Below are positions 18,801 to 33,800 of a DNA stretch of 64,000 nucleotides, in pieces. Source of the stretch: Andreprevotia lacus DSM 23236 (lineage in GTDB: Bacteria > Pseudomonadota > Gammaproteobacteria > Burkholderiales > Chitinibacteraceae); assembly GCF_900176275.1 (NCBI RefSeq), contig NZ_FWXD01000018.1, positions 18,797 through 82,796 on the forward strand, written 5' to 3'. Within the stretch, counting starts at the first letter, position 1; each line of letters begins with the position of its first letter. A program made the translations under genes and the position numbers. The notes under the pieces are model-generated. The model did not search any database and was not told the DNA's origin. It worked only from the letters and a program-made list of their open reading frames with translations.

Positions 18801-21800
18801 GGCTCAGCACGTTGCCGCTGGCGTCAAGCAGATCGTAGAAATACTCGTAGCTGCGCCAGCCTTGCGCTGGTGCGAGCGTGGTGGCATCGAGCGTAAAGTA
18901 GCCGTTGTAGATGCCTAGCGTTTGGGTGGTAAACGGCTGGACGCTGGCCAGATCCTGATCGGAGGTGAGGCGGCCCGCATCGTCGGAGCCCTTGATACGA
19001 TAGGACAACCGTGCCGAAACGGCGTTTGGGTCATTGGCGGTGAAAGTGACTTTGGTGGGATCGCGAGTCAATTCACCCGCAACCAATACCTTCGCGTCGG
19101 CGCCCAGCGCAACCGTTGCTGTGCCCTTGGTAATCGGCGGATTACCGCCGATCGGCGATTGCGCAGCAAAAGTGACATCGTACCAGTAAGTTTTGGTCGG
19201 ATCGGGCACCAACCGCGACACATCAAAGATATATGTGGTCGGCGCGTTAAAGTCCGCATGGCCGCCCTGCGCCCAGACATCGTATGTCCAGCTTAGGTTG
19301 GAATTGGTCTGGCCATTGCTCTTGGCGGTGAAGGTAATCCTCATATTGGCAGGACTAGCCGAACCATTGCCAAAATACCCGTTAATGGTAAATTGGGACG
19401 GGAATAACGTGTCGTTGTTCTTATAATCAGCCATTGGCATGTAGGCCAGCACATTGCGTCTACTGGTATCCAGCCTGCCAGCAATGTCATTCGTAATCAC
19501 TGGCGAACTTGTGCTGCCGCCGGACGGAAGCGGCGTCTGCATATTGAAATAACTGATCAATTCGAAATCGAGTTCAATATCCTGTGAACTGCTGGCATTG
19601 CTAAATCCCAGCGCAATCAATTTATCGGTCGTGAATTGGCTGGTGTCCACGGTAAACCAGCCTGGAATCACTTGGTTATTGACCATTTTTGGCTGTAAGA
19701 TATTGTTGCCAGCTGCGTAAACGGACTCGGTACCACCGACAAAGGCCCAGTCGCCCATCGCCATGCGTTGCACCTGGCCATTGACGACGTTTTTCTGAAT
19801 CGCCCGAACTTTCAACCAACTATAAGTCGTCGGCATGTTGCCCAAGCTGTCGCCTCTCCCCTGATCTACCAGATTGAGCAAGCCATTGCTATCCACATAG
19901 CTGAAACCATCCCCCCCCACCTTGGGCGCTTCCCCCAAAACAGGGGAGAAATAGCTGTTATCGCCAGCGCTGAGCATGGTGCCATTCAGGCGGGCCAATA
20001 CCATCTGGTTACCGGTGCCCCCAGGGGCCCCCAGACCAATATACTGGAATTCGTAGGCCACCCCTTCCTGCATGCCGGCACTGGCTGCAGTAAAGAGAAA
20101 GGTATTGGTCAAAGCCAAATCTTTACTCAGGGTTAGTTGCTGATAACCCGTAGTGCTGCCCACCGGGCGGTAGCTAACGACCAGCGTCTTGACATCGCTA
20201 TTGATATTGCGCACCAAGAAACTACGTTGATAGTTGTCCGTTTTCATCTCAATAGAGTATGGCTGGACTGCCCCGCTTGGTCTTTGGGGAGCTTGTGTTG
20301 CCGACTGCTTGGCCCCCCAGCCGGTAGGTGCCGCCAACACCAATTGGGATTGCGCCACCATGATTCTGTCGGTGGCCCGCTCCAAAAACATCTTGACCTT
20401 GATTCCCTTCACATTAGTCAGGTTAACCGGCACGTTGAACTTGGTATCTTGTGCTCCGGCATAGGCTTGGTACAAGGACTGGTCATTACTGTTCTGCACT
20501 TCCAGGATGTAACGATCTCCCCAGCCCTTCAAACTGACGGGGATATCCACCGAGACGTTGGTAATGTTGTAGCTTCCATACGCGAAAGACACCATGGTGT
20601 CCGGGCCGTTGCCGGTATAGTTTTCAATCACATTGCCGGAGGCCGCTACAGTTGCCGTCAATGTTTGTCCACCCGCCAATCCCGCCGAATAAACAACACC
20701 GGGGTTGGGCACGGCAATGCCCGGCTTGCTCGAACTGCTGCCAGGCTGCGTGACAGTCGGTTGCGTGGCGCTGCGGCGCATCAAGACACCATTTTTCAGG
20801 CTTGCCTCGCCAATGCTGACTGCATTGCCACTGCCATCAATGGCTTTGAACAGCATTTCATAGTTGCCACTCAGCACATCGCTGCGGCCAAAATTCGCCA
20901 GATCGCAGCTGAACCAGGTGCTGTTATCAGTACCAATCTTCACAACAGCAGGCTGGCCGGTTCCGGCCGTGCCCCATACATCATTGCTGCCTAACGGACG
21001 CAGCCAGACTTGTACCTGGGATGTGGTGGCCGGCTGGCCTGAGATCAGCAGCTGCGATTGCGCAGTAGCAGCCGTTGCTGCTGTCAATGCCGTGTAGAGC
21101 GTGCTCGACGGCGGCGAAAGATTTTCATCCCTGTCGTACTTGTAATTGGGCAAGGCAATTTGCGCGCTCGCGCTGCGCAATTGCCGCTGGCCATACATCA
21201 TTTTGTAAATGCTGATGCTGTAGCCGTAATAAATACTACTCACCGAAACTTGGGTAGTCGTAGTGGACCCGCTAACCTGTTTGGTCGCGATAATGCGATT
21301 GGCACTATCCTTAATCTCAATAACAAAGTCACCTGAGTCATAGCCCGGCGTGGCCGGTAGTGTCACATTCAGTGCGGCTGCTACAATTTGTGGCGGTTCA
21401 GCAGGATAAGGACGAAGCCCCCAAGTAATATTCTGAAGCACTGCTTGACCAGCCTGATTCGCGCTGGCTTTGAATAGCGAAATCTGGCCAGACTCTGGGA
21501 TGACGGCCTGAGCAGCTTGGGCCGATTTGGTCACTGTAATGGTAATTGGATTAGTTGGCGATAGATCCTGATTGACCGACAAATTGGCAGTCTGCAGCTG
21601 CGCCAGCACATCCGCCACAGTAAAGTCAGGCTGGTAAGTCTTGATCGCCTGATTTTTCTTGTCGTATTCGGTGATGGTCTTGGCAAACGAAGCGTATTGC
21701 GACACGGTAGCGGTCGACACGTCTTCATTCCCCATACCAGCCTGGAAGCTGAGTGTGGCATTACCGTTGCCATCATAGATGTATTGCGTCACCACACCGG

Positions 21801-24800
21801 TGTTGCTGGTACCTGACACCATATGGCCCAATTGATCATACTTGGACCATTGCTGCCATGTGCCGAGGTTATCGGTAATGGTTGGCGCAACAATATCGCT
21901 GTCATAGCGTGCCTTGCGGGTACGGCGCTGGGTAATTTCGCCAAAGGCGTTGTACAGCGTATCGGTGACCTGATCATATTGCGCGCTGCTGCCCGTCATC
22001 CGCTTGGACATGCGGCTGATCTCACGCCCCATCTGGTCGTAGTTGACGATAGTGACATCGGTAAACGCCTGGCCACTACTGGCAGCGTTGGCAGCAAATA
22101 CCGAACCGACATAGGTGAGATTACCCAAGCGATCATACTTATAGACCACAACGTTGTTGGCTGCGTCGATGGTTTTCGTGAGCTTGCCATTCGCCCAGAA
22201 CTGCTGCTTGGTGCGATCATCGGTGCTGGAATTAGCCAATTGGGTTTCCGTCACCACATCGCCAAGACCATCGTAGGTATAGCGGGTACGCTCGGCGGTA
22301 GTGTCACCAGTGGCAAGCTTGCTACGGTAAACCCGTTTTTCAGTTACCCGCCCCAAAGTGTCATACACCATCTCATTGACATAGCCATCCGCATCAATCT
22401 GCCGGGTAACGTTGCCCAAGCCATCATAGAACAGACTGGTGATGGCTGTGCCAGTTCCACCAGTAACTTGCAAGTCACCCTGACCCATATAAACGTTGGA
22501 ACCGTAAGGATTATTGCCAAGAGTCAGATTTGTATATTTCACATTACTAACGGTCTTGCGAATTACCCTCCCCATCGCGTCCAGATCAGAAATGGTAACG
22601 CGATCATCGGCACTGACCGTGGGGGTTTGTTGCAGACCACGCTGCGGGTTGGCCAATTTGTTGGCATAGCGAATCTCGACAACCCGGTTCGGCAAGTACT
22701 GCCAAGCAGTCACATACCCCTCAGCATCCACCAGCTGAATCTGCCGGCCCAACCCATCGTAGTAGCGGTAAGTCGAATTGCCACGACGGTCGACCTCCTG
22801 CAGCAAATTACCAATGGCATCGAAATACTTGACGGTCTGCAGCGACCCGGTATTCAGCTGATAGGTGCCATTCGTCATGGCGCTATACACCACAGCCGTG
22901 GTGCGTTCGCTGCCCATGTGGCCGAGGGCATCGTAGGTATAAAATAACGTACGGTCTTTCATCCCATCCACCACCACAGTAGGTGGTGTCGCAGCGCCCA
23001 CCGCCGGCATGCTGGTCAGCCTGTTGGCATAGGTGGTGGTATCCAGAACCAACGCGCCGCTGTCATAACGACGTATGGTACATACACCTTCCGGGCTCAC
23101 CTGCACCACGACACGGTTAGCCCTGTCATAGAAATTGAGCGTACGGTTGGGGTTGCTGATCTGGCCCGGCGCATTCTGGTCTTGCAAACCCACCTGAGTT
23201 TCCACGACATTGCCACGATTGTCGTAAAAGGTTCGCTCCAGCATCTGGGCGTTTGTGGAGCCACCAGTTAGTGGATCGTAGGCTTCGAACGACTGGGACA
23301 GTTTGCTGATTTGCCGGCCTAATTTGTCGTAGCCGAACTCGGTGATGCGTTGTTCGGTTAGCCCAGCGGCTTCCACCGCCCGGATACGGTTGCCAAATAC
23401 GTCATACTGGTATTGATTTTTCACCACCTGCCCGCTGGCATTGGCAACCGGCAGTATGTCTTCAAGCCGATTACCGCGACGGTCATACCTGTAGCTAGCT
23501 GTGCCGCCGTTAGCATTGGTCGCCGTGGCTTGCTGACCAAACGCGTTGTAGCTATAGCGTTCCTGGACCAGAGCCGTGCTTTGATCAGCCCGAACCACGC
23601 TAGTGGCGCTGGCAACACGCTGATTACGCAGGTCATAGCTATCGTTGGAAACGAAATCCTTTCCATCGCTATTTATGAAGGCAGCCTGTGGCGTTTGGCC
23701 GCTCAAAACAATCTGGATGAACTGACCAGGAACAATCGTGCCTTGTACGCGATTCAGATACGTTGTCTTGCCCACCAGGTTGCCAAAAGCATCGTAGCGA
23801 TAGTCAGTCAGGAAACCGGTCGGGGCGATATTTTGAATCACCTGACCCTTGGTGTCGTACACCTTGTAAGTCGTATTGCCAACAAAGTCGACCGATTTGA
23901 TTACATTCCCAAAGGCGTCGTAATTGATCTGCGTCTGGTTGCTCAGTTGGTTCTTCACACCAGTCAGGCGGCCTAGTACGTCAAAGCTTTGAACTACGCT
24001 AAGGGCGGCTCGGATAACGAGATTACCGGTGACCTGTGCGGCAGAAGCCGCATAGCCACGGCTGGTACGCTCGACCTGTGCCCAGGCCGCATCCGAGGTG
24101 TAAAGCGCATAGTTGCGTGGATCAAGTATCGCCACGCGATTGCCCAGCGCATCCAACGTGTATTCGGTCACGCCAACCTCGGCCGTGCCATAGGCCGTGC
24201 TTCTCCGAATCAATCGACCCGCACGATCATAATCAAAATGCGTGACAACGCCATCGGCAGTGCCATCGGCATCAATCTGGTCGGTAACCAGGCCACGTGC
24301 ATCGTAAACGTGACGAACCTGGATGCCGGCTTCGTTCACATCCGTGAGCTTACGGCCAGCACTGTCATAGGTAGCACGCTGTACCCGATCATTGGCGCCC
24401 GCTACATTCGGCCGCAGCGCATCCAGATTGATCGGCAGCTTGTCGGTCGGGCTGAAGCCGCTGGCGAGCGCCTTGGCGGCATAACGCACCACGCTGGTCT
24501 GACGACCTGCACTATCGAGCAGGTATTCGGTCAGGTAGCCTTCGGCATCGACACTGGCCACTTGGCGGCCAACGCTGTCATAGACGGAATAGCTGGTGCG
24601 ATCATTGGCAGCATCGGCAACGACGGCATTAGCGAGATTGGCTGCGCTACGGACCGCCGGCACCGTGATGGCTTTGGCATATTGGGTAACTGCGGCCAAT
24701 TGGCCATAGCTGTTGTAGCGAGTCTGCGTGACATATCCCAGTGCATCGATGCGATAGATCTGCCGATCCAGCGCGTCATAAACCGCATAGCTGGTCTGAT

Positions 24801-27800
24801 TGGCCGGATTGGCGGCATTAAGTAGCGCAACCAGATCGCTACGTGTTTGCCAGACCGCCGTGCTCGCCAGTGGCGTGGCATAGGCAATGCGTTGCACCAC
24901 GTTATTGTCACGGTCATAACGCTGCTCGACCACGTTGCCCAGCGCATCCACCGTCTGGGTCAGGCGGTTGTCCTGGTCGTAGGCGTAGCGAGTGATTTGC
25001 GCAGCAGGGTCCACAACACTGCCATTAGGCCCCGGATAGAGGCCTTGTAGCGTCGCCAGCACGTTGGCATCGTTGACGGTCGCTGGAATGGTGATGGGTT
25101 TGCTGTAGCGAATGTCGGCAATGCGGTTGCCTTGTGCGTCATAACGCACCTCACTGACGTCACCTAGCGCGTCGATGGTGTAATGCACCCGGCCATTGCC
25201 ATCGTAGGTGAAGCGGGTGGCATTGTTGGCGGCATCGTAGCGTGCAGTCACCTGCCCTACCGCATCGTACTCATAACGCGTGGTTAGCTTGAGCCCGTTG
25301 GCGTCAGCAACTTCGGTCAGGCGACGGTTGAAGTTGTCATAGGTGTAGGTAGTAACACGCGGGGTGCTGCTGCCGGCCGCTTCGGTCAACTGAGTGATGT
25401 TGTCGGCGGCGTCGTACACATACTCGGTGCGCAACGCCAACGCGCCAGCCTTGGTCGAGCCATCCGGATTGGTAGCCGGGTCGATCGTGCTGGCCGTCAC
25501 CCGACCACGCTTGTCGAACTCGGTCTTGACCCATACGCCGTCCGGGCGCTTTTCCCAGATCTTTTGGCCGGTGCCGTCAAAGCGATACTCACTCGTGAGG
25601 TTCGCATTGCCTGGGTCAACCTGACGCGTCAGCACGCGACCGCTGGCATCGTAGCTGAAGCGGGTAATGACGCCATGCGCATTGGTCTCAATGACATTGC
25701 CCGCTTTGTCATAGCTGGTGGTCGAGACCAGATCGACTTCGTTGGCGCCATCCACCTCCGCGATGCGTTGACCATTACGATCATAAAGATAAGTCGTAAT
25801 GTGACCTTCACCATTGGTCACTTTGACGACTTCACCCTGCGCATTGCGCTGGGTGGTGACAGCCACGCCTTCCGGGGTGGTGACGCTGGCTTCGCGCGTG
25901 GTGCCGTTGTAGGCGTAGCGGGTGGTTTTGCCATTGCCGTCGGTGGTGGAGTACACCCGGCCCAGCATGTCGTAGCTGGTGTAACGGCTAGCGCCGGTGG
26001 GGTCAGTCACCTGGACGATGCGGCCATCGCCGTCATAGGCGGTGGTGGTGGTGCGGCCCAGCGCGTCGATCTGGGCGATCAGGCGGCCAAAGGTGTCATA
26101 GCGGTTCTCGGTGACGGTGCCGCTGACCCGGCTGAAGCGCAGGTGGCCCAATTTGTCGTATTCACGGGATTCTGCCCGCCAGCCACCATCCGTCGCCACC
26201 GCGCTTGCCGTCAAGGCCTCACCAAAGGCGTTGTAATCGACTGATCGAAGCGCCCCTACGGCATCCCGCTCGTTAGCAAGCAACCCCAGACTGTTATAGC
26301 TGAATGCCTTGAATTGGTCCTTGCTGGCATCCTTGAGCGAAGCCAGTTGAGCATATGGGAAACTGGTAATCGCGCCTCCCGCCAAGCTCGTCACCAGTGA
26401 GCGAGCGAGCTTGTTGGCATAGCGAGCTGAGCTGGCCACCAATCCCAATGTATTGTAACTGGTTTCCTCAACCTCGCCATCATCATTGACGGTCAGGACG
26501 ATGCGATCATTCGCATCGTAGTAATACACTGTCAGGCGACCACTCCCATCCCGCATCGTCGCCCGGCGACCCGCTGCATCGTAGGTATAGGTGATCTTGC
26601 CCGCTTCATTGCCACTGGCCACCGCCTCGCCATTCAGCTCGGCCGTCACATGACCTTGTGCGTCGTAGCGCCACTGTTGCGTGCGCTGGTCGGCAGTGCC
26701 CTGCGCCGTGACTTTTTGCGTGAGGTTGCCGGCGGCGTCGTAGCTGTAGGTGGTAATGCTGCTCTGCGGCTGGCGCTCTTCGCGGATCACCCGGTTCAGG
26801 TAGTCGAAGCTGCGGATCAGGGTCTGGTCTTCGCTGCTGCTGCTCGGCGTGGCAGCTGCGAGGGTCTGCGCATTGCGATCCTTCGCCGCCAAGGCATAGT
26901 GTATTTCGTAAGTGGAGTTGCCGGCCTGGTCGTAGCGATACTCGGTCAGCGCGCCGGTGGGGTCGATCGTGCCGACCAGACGGCCACGGCCGTCGTAGAT
27001 GTAGTTCGTGCTGATATCCGTCGCGCTGCTGGCCGGGCGCAGCGCAGTGAGATCACCGCTCTGGCGCAGTGCCGGGTCGGTGGCGGTGCCGTAACGTATG
27101 CTGGCGGTGCGCCAGCCTGCGGCATTGTATTTGTATTCGTTCAGTGCACCTTCGCCATCCAGCTCGGCTTGCAGCAAGCCATCGGCGCTATAGAAGTAAC
27201 GCTGCTGGCGGTCGTGCGTGGCATCTGCCCCATAAGTGGCGGACTGACCGCGCACTGCAGCGTCACTGCCTTCGTTGCCCGCAACAATATTTGAGGTGAC
27301 CGCGTAGGAGTTGATCGTTTTGGCATAGCGAATCACATCGGTACGCGCACCGCTACCATCGTAGCGATATTCAATGACGTTGCTGGTGCCGAGCGTAAGT
27401 TCATCCAGCTCGAACGTCTGCTGCCCTGCGGCGTTGTAGAAGTAACGCACCACGCTGTCAGTACTGGTGCTGTTGCGCAGTGTTGCCAGTGCAACGCCAG
27501 CCGGGTTGGCAGCCAAGGTAGACAGATTACTGGTGGTCACCCGCAGGGTATAACGGGTCTTCTGGATCAGCAGTCCGTTCTTGTCATACACGAACTCTGT
27601 CAGCGCGCCATCAGGCGCGACCTCGCCGATCTTGCGACCTGCCGCGTCGTACAAATAGTAAGTGCTATCGCTGGCCGGGTCGGTACGCTGCACCAGGCGA
27701 TTGAAGGCGTCATAGGTATAGCGGGTGGTGCCAAAGTCGCTGGCGCCCGCCTTCTGATTCTGGCTGATCAGATTGCCCAGCGCATCATAGCTGGACGTGA

Positions 27801-30800
27801 GTACCAAGCCGTTGGCCTGGGTGACCTGAATCTGATGATTGATGTCATCGTAAACCGTGCTGGTGATAGCACCAACACCATTCGCATCATATTGCGTGCG
27901 GGTCAGTACACGCCCGAAACTGTCATAGGTAAACGCAGTGCTGTAGTCGTTGGCAATGCCGGGGGTATTCAACCCGCGCTGCTCGGTCTGCTGCTGCAAA
28001 CGCCCCAGAGCATCATAGGCAAAGACCGTCTTGATCGGCGTTTGCGGCTGGCCGCTGCCATCCAGGCGCTCGTAGGAGGTGGTCGCAACCACCTCGCCAA
28101 AGCTGTCATAGTCGGTATCGGTGCGCATGACCGTGGTCGGGTCGCTGGCAACAGCCCAGGCGGCAAGGTCGCTCAGGCCAGCAGCAGCTGCGGTGTAATA
28201 GCTACCGTTGTACTGCAACGTTTGCACACGCTGGCCACGATTATCGTAGCGATATTCGTTGACACGCCCTTCCGGCGAAATCTTGAAGCGCAGTTGGCCC
28301 AAAGCGTCGTAAACATAGCGGGTAGCGCGCGCACCGCCGGGGTCAGTCCCTGCCAGGCCATCGGTATCGAAGCCGGTAAATTCACGCCGCTCGATAACAT
28401 GGCCGGCATTATCGAATACCTGCCGCACGGCGCGGCCAGTGGCATCAAGCTGATAAACCTGGTTGCCAAAGGCGTCATAAGCAAAACGGGTTACATTGCC
28501 CGCCGCGTCATAGCGGGCCGTGACATGACCAAGGCTATCGTATTCGTAACGGGTTACCGACTTGATGCCGCTCGGGTCTACCGTTTCAGTTAGTACATTG
28601 CTATTGGCGTCGTAGGTGTATTCGGTGATGCGCTGCGCAGCCGTCCCAACCGCTTCGGTCTTGCGGATGACCCGGCCTGCCAGATCATAATCCAGGTGCG
28701 TGGTGACCTTGCCAGCTGTATTGTCTGCCGCTACCTGATCAACCAGTTGGCCCAAACCGTTATAGACATAACGGGTTTGCGTGCCATCCGCCGCAATGGA
28801 AAGCACCATGCGACCTGCAGCATCAAACACACTGCGCGCATTGTGGTCAGTGCTGCCCACGCTGGCTGGCTTGACCTGGCTCAGCACCAGTTGCCAGTTG
28901 GCACCCGGTACGAAACCATCTGCCACGACCTTGGCGGCATAGCGGATGAAGGCGGTACGCTGGCCCAGGCCGTCGTATTGGTATTCGGTCAGATAGCCAG
29001 CGGCATCGAGCACACCGTTCTGGCGGCCGGCACTGTCATAGCTGTAATACTCGGCGCGATCAGCAGGGCTGCTGACCAGTGCTGCACTGACCGTGGCAGC
29101 GGTCAACGATGCTGGTAGCGTGATCGGCGTTGCATGGTGAATCACCGCGACCAGGCGGCTTGCACTGTCATAGCGCTTCTCGGTCACCAAGCCAGCCGCA
29201 TCGATCTCGAATGTCGGCCGGTTGAATGCATCCACCACGGTGTAGTGAGCCTGATCGGTAGCCCCCGGCTGCAATGCGGCGGCAACAGCCGCAGCCCACT
29301 GAGTGGCATCGCTCGGCCAAGTGATGGCAATCGGTTTGGCATATGCAATCGTCGCACTGAGATTGCCATACACATCGTAGCGACGCTCAGTCACGCCGCC
29401 ATTGCCATCAATGCTGTATTTCAGGCGACCCTGGTTGTCGTAAACCGAATGGGTTTCTTGGACAGAACCAGAGAAGAAATCTGCCGGAACATTGAAGCAA
29501 TTCCACGTATTTTCATTGTGGTAGCTGGTGTTCAATACGCCAGTGCGCGCCAGAATGGCATTACCATTTTCATCATAGACATATTGCGTGGCATTGAATT
29601 GAGGATCAACCACCAACCAAAGACGATTATAATTAGTATCATATCGATAAGATGTCTTGTTACCAGATGCATCGTATGTCGCAGTCAGCAAAACCCCACG
29701 CGCGGCCGAATATTCGTAGCGCTTGGTTAGCTCAAGGCCTGTATGCGCGGGAATACTATTAGCCGTCGAAGGATTGATCGCAGGCGTACTTGGATCCACC
29801 ATCTCGGAAAGACGGTGATGTGTCGTATCATAAGTATACGTCGTGATGCGGGGAGCAAGCCCAGTAGCGTCCTCACGCTTCTTGATGACATTACCTGCCA
29901 CATCATAGGTATATTCTGTGCTTATCGCCAAAGCACCGGGCTTGCTGACACCATCCGGACCTACCGGTGGGTCAATGATAGACATAACAATCCTACCTTG
30001 CCTATCAAATAGGTTCTGGGTCCAGATGCCATCCGGACGTCTCTCCCAAACTTGATATCCCCTGCCATCGAACTGATACTGCGTGACCAGATTCAATCCG
30101 TCTGGATCAACCTGCCTTGTCAATACCCGACCGCTGGCATCGTAGCTATAGCGGGTCAGCACGCTGTTTTCCGTACGCTCGAGCAAATTGCCAGCGCCAT
30201 CGTACTTGTTGCTGGTGACCAGATCTGAGCCATTGGCATGCACGATCTTGGTCAACAAGCGGCCATTCAAATCATAGGTATAGCTTTCTGACCGGCCTTG
30301 ATTATCGGTAATGGACAACACCTCACCAAATACGTTCAACTTGGTGGTAACAATCAGCCCATCCGGTGTGGTCACCGTCATTTCACGGGCACTGCCATTG
30401 TAGCTGTATAGCGTTTTAGCTCCATTGCCATTCGTGACAGTGGAGATGCGCCCCAATCCATCGTACGATGTATAAGTCAACCCGGTGAGACTGCTGTAGC
30501 GACTTAGCGCTTGCCCTACTTTATTGAGTGAATAAGAAACGTACTCTCCGGAATAAAGATACTCGTACGTCAAATTACCAAATGCGTTATAAACCTTTCC
30601 AACCAAGGTCGTCGACGCTGAAAAATCGCCTGACTGGACTGACGAAGCCCCCAGCAAATCAGGCGAAGCAACTAAATCACTCGAAGATCTTACTATGCCA
30701 TTCAAATCGGCAAGCTGCTGCCCCTGAAGCCCAAATCCGGTACCGCTAGGCAAATTTCCGTAGATCCCCTTGAGTTGGTCAAATTGATTATAAACGTACC

Positions 30801-33800
30801 GAGCACCCTGAGCCGACACCAAAGCCGAAATGAGCAAACCACGCGCATTAAATTGCTTGGATGTAACTTTCGACACTCCAGGCAGCTTGGAAGCAATAAG
30901 AGAGGAAACGGATGCGGTCAGGTCGCCACCACCAAGGGACAACAAATCACTTTGAGGCAGCTTGGCTGAATAATTCAGCACCATTATCCAGATCGGCGAG
31001 TTGTACTGCGTTTTCTCAACTTCACCATCTGGGCTCACTGTCAATACAATTCGATCATTCACGTCATAATAGAAGACGCTTCTTCTTCCATTGCCGTCAA
31101 TGCTTGCAATTTTCCGACCCGCCAGATCATAGACATTGGTAATCGTGCCAATATCCGTCCCACTGGCAACGGCTTCTGCACTAATTTCCTGCACCAAATG
31201 ACCTTGCGGATCATAGCGCCAGCGCTGGGTGCGTGGTGCAGCAGTACCCAAGCCACTTGTTCTTTCTACCAGATTGCCAACCGCGTCATAGGAATAGACG
31301 GTGATCAGCCCTTGCGGCTGCAATTCCTCGCGGATTACCCGATTCAGGTGGTCATAAGCTCTTAGCGTGCGTTGGTCTTCCAAACTCGCGTCGGGGCGTG
31401 CCGCTGCAAGCGTTTCCGCGCTTTTATCCTTGGCCAAGGCCGCATAGCGAATTTCGCTGATGCGATTTCCAGCATCATCGTAGGCATACTCAACAAGACG
31501 GCCTTCCGGATCAATTTCGCCAATCAACCTGCCAATGCCATCATAATAGCGAGCATAGAAACGATCAGGGCTACGCGCAGCACCTGCGACAATTTCGTTC
31601 AGCGTTTTTTCAGGCCCACCATCTCGAATACCGCCATATTCCTTCTCGTTAATTCGCGTTACCTGGCCAAGAATGTTGTAAGTATATACATCGATAGTTG
31701 CAGATTTTTTCACCTCCCCTGATAGCAACCCATCACCAGTGTAAAAGTAATGTATATATTGATTCTTTCCAGCCCACGCCCACGTGGCAACAGAAGCCGG
31801 AACAAATTTTGACGACAGGGACGCCACAATACCGGCGCCAGCCTCAACACCAGCAACAAATTGACTAGTTACATCCGAAAGAGAGATAGTCTGATCATAG
31901 AAAAAGATCAGCGTTTTCCGCCCAAGGCCATCATAACGGTATTCATATACAGATGCAGTTCCATCGGTCAAATCATGCACTTCATAACCCAATTGACCGT
32001 CAGCATTATAAAAATAGTAATTGCTATTAGTCACACCTGCCGGGCGAATTGAATTTAGCGTCAAATCGGCAGGATGGGTCGAAAAACCCGCCAAAACGGT
32101 CAAGTCCACAAAGCTTGAGTATTTAATACTCTGAACCACTTGGCCAGCATTGTTATATACCAGCTCTGAAATCGTGCCATCTGGCTTGATCTCGGCCACC
32201 TGCCGATTATTGTTATCAAACAGATAGTACGTAATATGACCCAACGGATCAATTTGCTGCACGCGATTGCCGCGCAGGTCATATGCATATTGTGTGGTGC
32301 CTAACGCCACACTGTTGGCGCTTTCGCTATGCGTGATCAGCTTGCCAGCCTGATCGTAGACCGAGGTAATCAACAAGCCATTGGCTTGGGTCAACTGCAT
32401 TTGCCGATTGGCATCGTCATACACGGTACTGGTCACCGTGGCTACGCCGTTGGCGTCGTACTGGCTCATGGTCAGCACGCGGCCCAGGCCATCGTAGGTG
32501 TAGGCGGTACTGTAATCGTTGGCAACACCCGTGGTCTTGACAACGCGCGGGTCGATGCGTTGCAGCAAACGACCAAATGCGTCGTAGACATAAGCGGTGG
32601 TGAGCGGATTTTGCCCCTGACCGGCCGCATCCACAGCACCATAGCTGGTGACCGCCTGAATCTGGCCAAGCATGTCGTAGGCGGTGTCGGTGCGCTGACT
32701 TTGTGTCAGGTTACGTGCAGCAGCCCAAGTGGTCAGGTCGGCCAACGTGGCAGTCGTGCCAGCATAGAAGACGTCGCCATATTGCCATTGCTGTACGGCC
32801 AAGCCGCGGCTGTCATAGCGCAGTTCGGTCACGCGCCCGTCGGGAGTAATGCGGAAGCGCAGATTGCCTTGTGTATCGTAGACGTAGCGGGTGTCGAGCC
32901 CGTTGAGCGGATCATTGCCACCCAGACCATCAGTGTCAAAGTCCGTAAACGTACGCTGTACAATCAGTCGATCATTGGCATTGTAAATACGGCGAATCGC
33001 GATCCCTGAGGCATGCAGTTCGTAGACTTTGTTGCCACGGGCATCATAGCTGTAATCCACCCGGCCGCCCCGGCCGTCGATCACGCTGGTGAGATTGCCG
33101 GCCGCGTCGTAGCCAAAGCGGGTGACATTGGGGCCAAAGCTGTCGGATGGGTAGGCAATCTGGCTGAGCTGGCCGCTGGTATCGGTAGTGAATACCGTCT
33201 TCAGCCCGGTCGGATCGGTGACAGTGGTAGCGCCGGCGGCGCTGTCGTAGCTGTAGGTGCTGGTGCGGATGTCGCTGGCGCTGCGCACGTCCTTGACGGT
33301 GGCGATACGGAAGCTGCCGTCGTAGGTGAATTCCAACCGGCTGCCGTCGGTCTGGCTGAGGCTGGCCAGGCGGTTGCTGCTGCCGTCGTAAGTGTAGGTG
33401 GTGACGTAGGCTTTGCCATCGACAGTGCTGCTGTCTTCCGGGGTGAGGTCGACGGTGACCTTGCTCAGGCGGTTCTGGGCGTCGTAGGCGTAGCGGACGC
33501 GAGAGGTGCTCACGTCGACGTTGCTGGCATTCTTGGCGATGTTGGCGACTTCGGTCAGCAGCGTGCCCGAGTAGACCAGTTGCAGCGCGCTGTTGTAGTT
33601 GCTGTCGCCAGCGCCCCAGGATTCAAGGCGCCTGATCTGGCCGTTGGTGTTGTACTGGATGCGGATTTCGTCACCAGCAGCATTGATCTGTGTGGCCAGT
33701 CGCCATGCCGTGCCGCTGCCGTCGGTCTTGTAGACTTCGCTACTGCCGCTCTTGCCGTCTTTCCAGCTCCATTGCTGGTTGCCGGCGGTGTAGCGCAGAC

